Assembly (NCBI GenBank): GCA_963682175.1
Contig: OY821775.1
Span: forward strand, 13,054,501 to 13,118,500
DNA from: Triglochin maritima
Lineage: Eukaryota > Streptophyta > Magnoliopsida > Alismatales > Juncaginaceae
Direction: 5' to 3'
Length of the DNA stretch: 64,000 nucleotides
In this document: one piece after another, positions 22,033 through 32,453 of the stretch
Numbering within the stretch: the stretch's first letter is position 1
How the letters are laid out: each line of letters begins with the position of its first letter
The notes under the pieces: model-generated
What the model was told of the DNA's origin: nothing
Databases searched by the model: none
Seen by the model: only the letters and a program-made list of their open reading frames with translations
Made by a program: the position numbers and the translations under genes

Positions 22033-24940
22033 CAGATAATTAAATTATTATTATTTCGTTATAATTGGTTTGGCACGGTTAATTTTAATTATTAGGTTAT
22101 TACAAAGATCGAACTATCAGAACTTCTCCTCACCCAAGTTATACATAAACCACTTGGGAAACACAATAGAAAATTAAATTAATTATCGTTGCAAATGACA
22201 AAAATGTTCCGATTTTTTACATAGTAACTTTGTATTTGCAAGTTAAATATAAATGTGATGCGTAAGAAATGAAAACACGTTGGATCTCATCTATCCATGT
22301 ATTAAGTTGCTAAAATAGAGTTCAGCTTTTTGGTGCTCCCAGAAAACATTTAAGTTATTATTGCCATGTAGATAAGGTGCGCGATCTTGAGAAGGAAATG
22401 GATCTCATGAGTCGTTTTGCGGCCATTACCGTTCATTACAATGCCATATAAGGTGAACTGGACATGTTGTCTTCTAACACACACGATAATGCGACGTTGT
22501 GCGACATGAAAAGCTGATATGGCTTGATACAATAAGTGCATTATTTGATGAATGGGTAACTCAAACGTGCACCCTTTTTTAGGGCTAAAAAAGAACATTT
22601 TTGGAAATATAAATAAATATTTCATGTGGTGGGGAAAAATGCATCCGGATGCCCATGAATAGTTAATTTGGTGGGCTGGCTAGTTCAGTTACTGTAATCT
22701 GTGAAGCACGAACATGAATTAAATGTCAATTTTTTACACAAAATTGGCTCGTTGATGTTATCATTTTGGCCAATTAAACATGGAAACGCTAATATGTTCA
22801 TGAAGATAGATATCAACACATCATGCTATTTTACAATCTAAAGATGGACAATACGCAATTTCGTTGACATGAGTACGTAGTACCCGTCCTAATTAAACAC
22901 TAATACGTCAACAACATCACAACGAGACAAAGCTTATAAATTAAAACAAAACAAAACCCAATGAAGTTTCCACGTACGTTGGTATGTTGTACGATTCATT
23001 GGGGGATGCAAGCAATAATGCTGCTAACTACTATATGGAGCAATTACTCAATTAGTGATGGTGTGTCTAGTTGGCTTCTTTGTCGGATGGTGCGTGGGAT
23101 GGTTATTAAAATGGAAATCCAGGCGCGAGTTGGTGACCGGTCTATCCAATCAGGGTGGTTGGATGAGGCGTGTGGAACAGGTGTGTGAATCGGATTCGCA
23201 CTTAGCTGAATGGAACAGATCCATGGACCGCAAGAGAACAAGACACGATCCGGTCTGGTCGTGGTTTTGTGGGCCGATGCTTGCTTTTGTTCTCCGGAAC
23301 GTGGATTGGACGGGGCGTGAAGGAATCAGAAAGATTCTTCTAGTTTTACCATAGTTATTATTAGTAGGGTGCGTGACGTGCGTCCATCGATAAGTGCGAA
23401 TCCAAGAATTTTCAAGTGGGGCCTCGCTCGTTATATCTGTTTTGAGCGGGTATAGACTTTTGATATCCGTATATGATCCTTGTATGTATTTGAATTTATA
23501 AATAAATATGGATATGAATATATTCATATTCATACCGTATATGGTATATGTATCGTTTGCACTCTAGTTACATCATATTTATACAAGTCAAAATGAAAAT
23601 TACATAAGTTGGAAATCAAAATTCAAAAAATTAAAGTAGAATGACTTACACAAATCAAAATTCAATTCCTAATATGTTTCTTTATTTGTCTAGTAGTCAA
23701 ATGTAATTTGGTTTGCTAAATATAATTATATATTTTATAAAAAATAAATATTTTGTTATTTTTCATTAAGAGAATATAACTACCCCATTATAACCAAAGT
23801 CACATTCTATGAGTCATCACAAGTAAATCACAAATATATATTTAAAAAATCATGTTTTTTTTCCAAAACAATACATCAAAGTATGGATTTAACCCCAAAT
23901 CCTATAGCCAACTCTATATTTGGGTTTTTCATTCAGTTTTTAGTGGGCTTTCAGTGGGTGAGATTATGTCCACCCGGGCCTATACGTGGGTCCACCCCTG
24001 CATCAGATCAAAGCATATATTGATGATGTGTTTTTTAAATCTCGATAGTTGGTAGAGGTTAATTTTAATTATTAATTGAAGATTATTGATGTATATTCTA
24101 CTGATCATGGGAAGGTAGTCACTCCTGACAGAATTTTAAATATTTTTAAAGAAATAGTATTATACAATATTTTTGAAAAAGTATAACAAAATATCATCAA
24201 GTAGTCGTCCTCTGAAACTTTGGAAATTATTTAAGATAGTAACATACAATATTTTCCAAAAGCTATAACATAATATCATTGGGATGGGCATCCCTCTTCT
24301 TTCTTAATTTTGAAAATTTTAAGGAACTAGTAATATAATTTTTTCTTAACATTTTTCTTTAAAAAGTTCGTTATTCTTTTAATATCTCTCTACTTTGACG
24401 AATTTGTTCTTACCTTCAGTATTTGTATTTTCTAAGAGTTGAAGTAATATCACATGGAGTGGGTACGAACCCCTTCTTTCTTTTAATTTTGAAATAAAGA
24501 CATGACCCAAATTGTAAGACAAAGACTTAGATGACTTACTTAAGGATGTGCACTTATTTTGTGTTTCGTATGAAATTGTGATTCGTATTATTGATAAATA
24601 ATTTATACTTGATGATCGACCACACCGATTGGGTTAAGAGATCACAAATCTTTATCATCATCGTGCTGAGATGTTATATATATATTGTCATAACTACAAA
24701 ACTTCAAGAATTAAACAATCATTTCAATGAAAGAAATACATAATTATTTATTTGCACGTCGTACTTGGATCAAAACCAGACCATTTAACATAATGCAATC
24801 ATAATGAATTCTCCCATATAGATCATGCCAGACTTTTTTAATACGATTCAAACACATATCTTTGACATGCGTATTACATGTGACTTTTGTAACTTCGAAG
24901 GAATTGATGTCTTAACAGAGAAAATGGTTGAAAACGAAGA
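22033..24940. other. Intergenic DNA, nothing supported
   Basis: AT-rich with scattered short frames. The frame at 23055-23354 (hydrophobic start, then a basic stretch) has no recognised family, so it is not called. No clear repeat or RNA gene seen. Confidence 0.35.
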
Positions 24941-25032
24941 AAATTGAATTTCAAAAGTTAGAATGATGGTCATGGTTAGTGATGACCCGGGGTTAAGAGG
25001 GACCATCATTCTAACTTATTGAAATTCAATTT
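24941..25032. repeat. Near-perfect 32-bp hairpin with 29-base loop
   Basis: The left arm 24941-24971 and the right arm 25001-25032 pair with a single bulged base: AAATTGAATTTCAA and TTAGAATGATGGTC on the left, GACCATCATTCTAA and TTGAAATTCAATTT on the right. The loop is GC-richer (GACCCGGGG). It could be a tiny MITE or a young foldback transcript; no gene is next to it. Confidence 0.8.
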
Positions 25033-25178
25033 AGTTGACACATTCTTCTAGTATGAAGTGTTTTCTGGAGTAAGATTTGAGGTTCCAACTCAATCCTAAC
25101 TTCAATTTTCCTCCCAACTCAGGTGTACACATAAGCACCTAAGTAAGTTGAGTTATACATAAAAAATCTGCTAAAATG

Positions 25179-25345
25179 TACTCCCTCCGTCCCATTTTGA
25201 TATTCCCACATTTCAAATTGGGGTGTCTCATTTTAATCTTCCCATTTGTGAGAAAATACTAAATCTCCATCTAATTTTATTTTCTCTCTACTTCTCAATC
25301 ACATCATTTAATAAAAATATCTTGCTGTCAAATCAAATTTTCTCT
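25179..25345 (+). mobile_element. Stowaway/Mariner-type element end
   Basis: TA followed by CTCCCTCCGTCCCATTTTGA and ATTCCCACATTTCAAA, the hallmark Stowaway terminal repeat with its TA target. No matching opposite terminus (GGGACGGAGGGAG) is seen downstream, so it is one end of a truncated element. Confidence 0.7.
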
Positions 25346-25480
25346 TATTGGACACACCGTCGACACGTTCTGCACACATTTTGGATACACATTTTGGACA
25401 CATTCTGAACTCGTTCTGGACACAAATGGGACACAATCTTGACATATTTTGGACACGTGTTTGGAACACATTCTCCCCAA
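25345..25480 (+). repeat. Degenerate TTTTGGACACA tandem repeat
   Basis: About ten imperfect copies of a 12-20-base unit around TTTTGGACACATTCT (TTGGACACACCGTC, TTTTGGATACAC, TTTTGGACACATTC, GTTCTGGACACAAAT, TTTTGGACACGTGT). It directly follows the Stowaway end. Confidence 0.6.
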
Positions 25481-25914
25481 ACTATACTATTCCCTCTTCC
25501 TACAGCAAACAAAAACAAATCCAAAAAATGTCATGACCCCAGAATTTTGTTTTTCTCCCATTGCTGGTGGCATAATGGTAGGAAACTCTTGGTCCTAGTG
25601 TATACACTGCTGGCTTTTTGGTTAATAATTGTTAATCCATTTTGATGATTAACTAACATATCAATAACACACATGCATTCTCTTAATATCATCGCTTGTA
25701 TATATTGTATTATATAACGTTTCAGGAACCAAGTTTGACTTAACAGAAGAAATGAAGAGTGAAGAGTATATATGTTTACATTTCTTGTATTTAGGTTATA
25801 ATGTAACTTGTCACTTAAAATATTTGATAATTGCATTGCATAACCCTTAGAAAACCTATAGAAATCTCACATTTAAATCCTTATCAATTTGACTTCAATA
25901 GGAAATCAACAAAT
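25481..25914. other. Spacer before the LTR block
   Basis: AT-rich; no gene or repeat identified. Confidence 0.35.
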
Positions 25915-27295
25915 TGTTGGTTTTTTTGCCTTAATCTATGTTTTGATGATTTAATCAACCTAATCTTAATTGTAATCAATGTAAAGTAGCACACATTGCG
26001 TAGCATATATATTGCATTATGCTAACTTCTACAGGTGATCAAGACTGAAGGGAGAAAGGAAATCAAGTCAAGATGTGTAATAAAACTCATTTGAAGACAT
26101 GTAATCTTGATTTATTTTGAGTCTTAGGAACTATATGTAATTGAGCATACTTGAGCTAAAAACCACTCACATACACACTAGGTTCCATATAGAAGTCACA
26201 CACAAAGTTTCACATCATTTGGACTTCAATAGCTCACCCAAACTAGAACCGGAAAACACTTAAACCTTACATGAACTGTCAGGACCAAATCGGTCGACCG
26301 GAACGAGTTCATCCTTCGACTGATTGGGTTGTTAATTATGATACAAGATTTAATGTTTAAACCAGTCGACCATTTAGAGCCTTTTGTTCGACCGTCTACA
26401 CGTGACATGACCGTTAGACTTGTCCTATTCTGCAACGATCGGATTTCCCAAAACCCATATTTTACCAAACATCCGGTCGACCGAAACTTTTCTAGCGATT
26501 GACCGATCCAACATTTCTTGGTCTCCCTGAATACTCTGAAAGTTTCCGGTCGACCGATCCATTCTTAACATACCAAAACCCCTTGAATGGTCGACCGATC
26601 CACTTAGTTAGTTCGACCGTTCACTTAAGTGAACTTAAGTTGTAGCCAAAACCGATCAACCGGTCGATCGACATACCCAATTCGGTCGACCTATTTTGTG
26701 TTGAATTGTGTCATGCACTTCACTGCCTTGTGTTTCTCACACAAACTTTTACCCAATTAATCCCAACGGTTATAACTTACTTGGAGCTTATAAATAGAGT
26801 TGTCCAACACATTTTCACACAACTCTCTCACGCCATATTGTCTCCAATATAATTGAAAAAGCTCCAAATACTCTAAACCTCAAACCTTCCACACTTTAGT
26901 CTTAAATCCTATTCTAATCAAGTGTGCTCAGATTTAGAGAGTGTTGTTCCACTCATCCTTTGTTGTCAAAGTCTTGTAAGGGTTTCGGTGAAAGCCCGAA
27001 GTGTCCCTCTCGGATTGTTAGAGGAGTCAAGCTCGGCGAGGGTTGTTCGCGAGCTTGAAGATTGTAAGAGTGTTCTCTCCCGGCCCGGAACGGGGAGTGA
27101 ATAGTGAAGTCGTGAGCAGAACTCGGTTATTCGAACAGAGCTTGCAAGAGAGGACTAGGACCCGGGTGGGGTGCCAAACCTCTATAAAAATCTCACGTCT
27201 TCTTGTGGTTTGCAATATTTTCTCTTTACTTGCTTGTTTGTTTTTAATTCCGTTGTGCATTCATTGATTGTTTAAACAAGTATGTGATTAGCTTA
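25915..27295 (+). mobile_element. Copia-type LTR with GGTCGACC cluster in U3
   Basis: Begins TGTTGGTTTTTTTGCC followed by TATGTTTTGATGATT, a typical start of Sirevirus-like copia LTRs. U3 (about 26280-26700) carries repeated GGTCGACC palindromes and variants. A TATAAATA box follows at 26789-26796, then a transcribed-region-like stretch with GAGGACTAGGACCCGGGTGG, TCTATAAAAATC and TGTGGTTTGCAATAT. No gag-pol frame follows; instead a second, diverged LTR-like unit begins. The 3' border is uncertain. Confidence 0.65.
26789..26796 (+). promoter_or_regulatory. LTR TATA box
   Basis: TATAAATA in the context GGAGCTTATAAATAGAG, just downstream of the GGTCGACC cluster and upstream of the presumed R region. 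Confidence 0.55.
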
Positions 27296-28205
27296 ACCCC
27301 TCAATTAGATTTGGTCTTCCGGTCGACCGAAATTCCTTTACGATCGACCGGTTCTTAAAATTTCTCAGCTCCTAGTCTTACTGGAAGTTTCCAGTCGAAC
27401 CCACGGCTTATTCTATTCGACCGATTAACCTTGTGCTCAGTTTTGTCTAAGACCAAATATTCCAAACAGTCGATCGAAACTCTTTTAACAGCCGACCGGA
27501 TCTTGAAACTTCCCAACTCCAAGTCTTATTGGAAGTTTCCGGTCGAACCCTCGATCCATTCCGTTCGATTGATCACCTAAGTTCTAGCCCAGTTGGTTCG
27601 ACCGTTTGCACCTTTGCTCAACCAAACTCTTTATTTTCACTTCCCGGTCGACTGATTGACCCGATCCGGTCGACCGTTGTTGTGCAGAATTGTGTCATGG
27701 CTTTCACTGCTTTGTGTATTCTTGCACAATATTTTCCCAACTCAATCACAACGACTAGAATTAGTTTAGAGCATATAATTAGAGCTGAGAACACACTTCT
27801 AAAACCACCAATCTTTCTCCAAGCTCAAATCTTACTACTACTCTCAAACTTGCTCTAAACATTTTTTGCTCACATCTTCCCACTTGAAATCACCTTTTTG
27901 ATTGCATCATTCATTTCAAGTGTCCAAGATTAGTTGCTGAAGTAAAGTCTTCAAGAGTTGTACTAGCTTCTGGTGTGAAGTTCTTCTCGAATTGTGAGAA
28001 GGTGGTCCAAGCTAAGCGAGAGTGTTCGCGAAGCTTGTGGTGTAAATGCGTGATCTCGATCCGCAACGAAGATTGGATTAGTGGAGGACGTGAAGTTGTT
28101 CGAGTAAGAACAATTCGTAAGAGAGGACTAGGATCCAGTGGTTGGATCCAAAACTCTATACATCCGATGTTGTGGTTTGTATTTCTCTTCTCTCACATTT
28201 AATTG
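27296..28205 (+). mobile_element. Second, diverged copia LTR-like unit
   Basis: Repeats the order of the preceding LTR: GGTCGACC/TCGACCG cluster (27315-27680), then CAGAATTGTGTCATGG, CACTGCTTTGTGT, a weak CATATAATTA box near 27770, GTGTTCGCGAAGCTTG, AAGAGAGGACTAGGATCC and TTGTGGTTTGTATTTCTC. It is clearly homologous but well diverged. Tandem or nested LTR remains, no internal coding region. Confidence 0.6.
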
Positions 28206-28207
28206 TT

Positions 28208-28699
28208 TTAGCTTTTAATTTGACATAGTTTGTTAAAATACTTAATTATTCTATTCATACCCATTGGGAATTGGGTTTGACATTCTTCCTGAGTTGGTGG
28301 TTGGTATGGATTGTGCGGGTAGAACCCTTGGTGTGAGAAAAATTGGTTTTGGTGGGACAGGTGGAATCCTGGTTGTGGGGTAAATTGGCTTTGGTATAAC
28401 GGGTGGAATCCTGGTTGTGGAACATTTTGGTATGGGAAAAAGTGTTGGATTGGGGGTGGACGACGCGGAGATCGTCGATACTCTGGTGAACCATTGTCTT
28501 CTGAAGAGGATATTGTGAGACGAGGGTGGAAGAAGTAAGATCGGAATAGAGGTGAGTAGAGAAGTAAGGTGGTTGGGGTATATATATGAAGTGGATGTGT
28601 TATAAAAGTTTTACTTTTAAATGTCAATTATTATGAATTGAAAGAGAAATCATTTTGTTCCTTGTTTATGTTATTCGTCTTTTAGAAGTGTTAAGGAAG
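28208..28699 (-). pseudogene. Harbinger ORF1-like fragment with right terminal repeat
   Basis: The terminal sequence at 28680-28699 reads, on the minus strand, GAGCATCTTCCTTAACAC. It matches the GAGCATCATTAACGG end of the Harbinger element at 45229 and is flanked by TTA (28700-28702). Inside, a minus-strand frame has imperfect repeats (PQPGFHPLYQSQF, PQPGFHLSHQNQF, HQGFYPHNPYQPP) like the Gln/Pro-rich N-terminus of the Myb/NAM-like ORF1 partner protein of plant Harbinger elements. The frame stops where the upstream LTR unit ends, so the fragment appears cut by that LTR. ORF1 proteins help the transposase bind DNA. The ORF1 identification is tentative; the terminal repeat is clearer. Confidence 0.5.
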
Positions 28700-28702
28700 A
28701 TG

Positions 28703-30540
28703 CTCTTAGTCCTTAACCGTAGAGCTCTAAAAGATATTGGTTTACATAAAACAAAAGATATTCGCAATCATGGTAATTAACATGGGACATTAATTACCGA
28801 GTTAAGATTGTCGTGTTGGTCATAGATCATTGTAGCTCTACAAGTGAGTGACAACACGTGTACGCAAAAGAGGAAAATATTACTTTTGTATACCGAATTG
28901 ACCTAACAAGTAAAATATTATAGAAATGTGTTTCTGTGTCATTAATATTTTATTGTGTCCTTGGACATTTGATATGAGACTTATATCCGATCGCTTAAGG
29001 AGTGCTTAATTAGACTAGTGTCTTAAGCTGTCAATGAGTGTAGTGCAAAGGCATTAGTTGGTTAAGTATGACTTTTGTTGGAGAAGATAGTTAGTCAAAA
29101 GATTATCATTGCCCCTCTTAATAGAGTGATGATATTAGTGGGCCCATTGATAAAGCAAAGTTATAATGTGCACAATGTGATTTGAGTTAAGTCACATATT
29201 TATAACTAGCTTAAAGAGATCAAGAAATGAATACTAATAAAAAGATGACACAATACTACTTTGTGTGTATTCTTAATATCATGAGGCAAATGACGGACAC
29301 AAGTGGTGCACGCCATCACTAAATGGATCGGGTTTTGGTTCGAGTGGAATTAAGACATCTAACTAATTGGGAGCTATAATGTGTAGCTAGATACCGCTTA
29401 TAACTTGTGGTATTAAGCTCTTAATATCACTGTCAACTTAGTTTAGATCCTCCTATAGGTCACACCACAAAACTGGGAAACAAGAAATGAGGATTTTGAG
29501 TTCATAAGATGTGTCGGGTTTCATGTAGAAAATATGACACATGGGGTGAACAAGCAAAATCAAAATTATGTTATGATTAATAACATAATTAGAATCTAAA
29601 TTAAATTCATATGTGATGTAAATATTATGGGGTGTAATGATTTATCGTTACATAGGATAATATGTTACATAAGTTGTGAATTTACTACCAATCCCGAAAT
29701 ATCAAATTTTGTAGGGGTAAAACCGAAATTTGACCAATCTGCAAAACAATGCTAAACGGTCGACCGAACAACAGTAAACGGTCGACCGGTCTGTGCACGG
29801 TCGACCAGACACGTCTCGACCGATAACAGGGAATTTTCGTCTGTTCGGAACGGTCGACCGAATCTATCGGTCGGTCGACCGAACATTGCGATGAAATATT
29901 TTACTGTTGAGAACGGTCGACCGAGTGTCTAACGGTCGACCGAACCTCCAAACGGTCCTCCGGTCCAGACGGTTTTCTGCAGAATTAATTTAAGAATTAA
30001 TTAGATCATGCATGGAATTGGTCCATAATTGATTTAATTCGTGGCTAAGATTATTTGATAGCAAATAATGGATGGTTAAATGGAAGTTTGCATGAAATCA
30101 TGAGCAAGAGGTTGCACATGAATAGGTAATTTGGAGAGAACTTATAAATACAAGTTTATCTCATTAGCTAATCAATTTAATTCATTATCTTTTTGTGCAA
30201 ACTTCTATCTCCATAATTCTCCATGAATTTCACCTTAATTCTTGAGTTTAGTTTTAGTTTTCAGAGATTTTCTTCTCAAGGGAACTAAAGAGTGGTTAGT
30301 AGTTAGATTCGAAACCTTATTGGAGATTGAGAGGCTAGTTCTTCTCTCTCCGATCTTGTTTAGAGTTTGGTGAATACTCAGAGGCATCCGGCGCAGCAAC
30401 AAACATCCTCAACATCTCCGGATCTTCAAGAAGTTTTAGAGAAGTTCTAGGTATGAATTTCGGAGCCCAATGTTTGTTTTAATGTGTTTTAAGCAATCAT
30501 TAAAACAAACTGATGCATGCATGAAAAACAAATCGTAGAA
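28703..30540 (+). mobile_element. Retrotransposon LTR-like region with dense GGTCGACC cluster
   Basis: Non-coding. Near 29450 GATCCTCCTATAGGTCACAC resembles a block common in plant LTRs. Seven GGTCGACC copies lie in about 200 bases (29755-29965), followed by a TATAAATA box (30142-30150 region) and a leader ending near a GGTATGAATTTCGG stretch. The layout (palindrome cluster, TATA, leader) parallels the LTR at 25915, although the sequences otherwise differ. Borders and target duplication were not resolved. Confidence 0.5.
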
Positions 30541-30609
30541 AATATATGAATGATCCTTAATGTACAAAAAAATCGAAAATATGTATGTACAATTAAACTA
30601 GAAATCCTA

Positions 30610-31347
30610 CAATATATTCAAGTAAGATCGTCTTGTGTTCTGTGTAGTCACGCGCATACTGTAGGTCCTCGATGCAATCGTCTTGTCTTTTGCGTAGTCA
30701 CGCGCATACTGTAGGTTCTCGATGCTTGAGAAGTCAAAGCCTCGATGCAATCGTCTTGTCTTTTGTGTAGTCACGCGCATACTGTAGGTCCTCGATGCTT
30801 GAGAAGTTCAAGCCTCGATGCAATCGTTTTGTCTTTTGTGTAGTCACGCACATATTGTAGGTACTCGATGCTTGAGAAGTTCAAGCCTCGATGCAATCGT
30901 TTTGTCTTTTGTGTAGTCACGCGCATACTGTAGGTCCTCGATGCTTGAGAAGTTCAAGCCTCGATGCAATCGTCTTGTCTTTTGTTTAGTCACGTGCATA
31001 TTTTTTAATATTTTCGTATTTATTAATTAAATGTTAATTAAAAATGAATGAATTGTTGATATTAAATAATATTTTCGTATTTATTAATTAAATGTTAATT
31101 AAAAACAAATAAATTGTTGATATTAAATAATTACGATAATGATTATTAATATATTTGGTTGATTGTTGAAAGAGTTTTAGAAAGAATACAAATAATAACG
31201 TGACAACAAATATTGTAGCATCATTGAGTGAATTGGGTAATAGTTAAGGATTTTGCAGGAAAGACGGTTTGTGCTGACGTGGCGGAGAGAAAAGCTAACG
31301 TGACGGTGAGAAAAACTAAGACGCCCGGAAACTACCCAGGCATGCTC
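30610..31347 (-). mobile_element. Transposase-less Harbinger relative inserted in a peroxidase gene
   Basis: On the minus strand the end at 31347 reads GAGCATGCCTGGGTAG, then TTTCCGGGCG and GCCACGTCAGCACAAACC. This matches the subterminal sequence of the Harbinger element at 45229-45540 (CCCAGGCAGTTCCCGGGCG, GCCACGTCGGCACAAACC) and continues through the shared TTAATTAACATTTAATTAAT stretch. It then passes straight to about five copies of the repeat that lies upstream of the transposase in the complete element, with no transposase between. The left end is not found; LTR-like sequence lies beyond. A deletion derivative of the same family. Confidence 0.75.
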
Positions 31348-31899
31348 AAGCTCCGATTTGATGGCATTGATCACGTCAAAGCCTTTCAGTGTTTGATTAG
31401 GTGCAGTTTCCTTTTCCGATTTTGTTCCGTTGATTCCATTCAGAAGAACAGACGCGTCACAGCCCTGAAACAAAACTCACAAATTAAACACAAAATGTTT
31501 TTCATCCGAACTAGTGAAAAACAAAGGAAGAAATGTTCTTGCCTGGATGAAGCAATCGTGAAAGGCAAAGCGGAGGAGAGACGGTGTGGTGTTTGGTTGC
31601 TGGAAGTGGAATCTGGCGACGATTAATCGGATTATCAGCTCAGCTTGAGGGCATTTATCGCGATAGAAATCGACCTCCAGTGTGTTGGCTGGACTGGGAG
31701 CTTCAGCTTCTAACAGCCTGGGAGGTTGAGCTACTAACAGAAGGAATTGATCTTTGTTCTTCTTCTCTGCTGTTGTCTGAATCTTTTCAGTTAAGATTCC
31801 GGTTAAGTATTTGTTGGTTTGACCATTATGATGTCTCAACAGCAGAAGCAAGGAAAGACCCAGAAACAGTGCTGCCACTGTTCTTCCCATATTCCACAT
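31345..31899 (-). pseudogene. Class III peroxidase, truncated by a transposon
   Basis: Exon 1 (31899 or 31890 to 31543) encodes a signal-peptide-like start (MGRTVAALFLGLSLLLLL), DFYRDKCPQAELIIR and LLRFAFHDCFIQ with the distal haem Arg and His. Exon 2 (31464-31345) encodes GCDASVLLNG, the calcium-binding loop, and ends at FDVINAIKSELE. These are secreted haem peroxidases of the cell wall. The frame then enters the Harbinger relative and is lost: the disulfide core, proximal His and substrate channel are absent. The junction between the exons uses a GC donor (CAG|GCAAGA), a known minority type. Neither exon shows other damage, so the disruption may be recent. No remaining exons are found within the next 9 kb. 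Confidence 0.85.
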
Positions 31900-31929
31900 T
31901 TGACCTGTAATGTGTTGGAGGCAAGACAC

Positions 31930-32453
31930 AACTGACCACTACCACTTTCTTTTGGTTGTCATTATTTTTAAGCCCAAGAATTCAATTTCTTTTGGGAAAG
32001 GTAGATGAGAAGGATTTTGTAGATGCAATGCACTGTTGTTCTTTCTGTCTTATGGTTTTTTTAGTTTTCTAAAAGTTGTGGCCATCATTCAATAGGTGGT
32101 GAGCTTGGTGTGGAGTTTTATTTCAACCAAACACACCATTATTTCATCTCCAATGGATGTTCCTAGTTTAGTTGTGCAACAGTCTTTTAGCTTGAACCGA
32201 TTTAGTCTCTCAGATAATTAGTTAAACCTGATTTCCTTTTCAAAACCTTTAAATACTATAACAGTGCAATATGAATTTTCATTCCATCAACTGGAATTGG
32301 CTGTGAAGTTAGAAAGGCACAATATTTCCTGCTGAGAGGGAAAAAGTTAATACATAATGAAGTCAAGTTACACGACCTAATGATACAACATCCAGTATAT
32401 TTACAGCCACATTTCGCAACAGTGAACAAAACATCTTTACCTGCATATTGAAT
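31930..32453. other. Spacer and tetraspanin 3' flank
   Basis: No gene seen. The part nearest 32453 is presumably the tetraspanin 3' UTR. Confidence 0.4.

Noticed and set aside
23055..23354. Possible small membrane protein (hydrophobic start and basic stretch)
   Set aside because: No family match, no supported promoter or splice context, overlapping frames on both strands.
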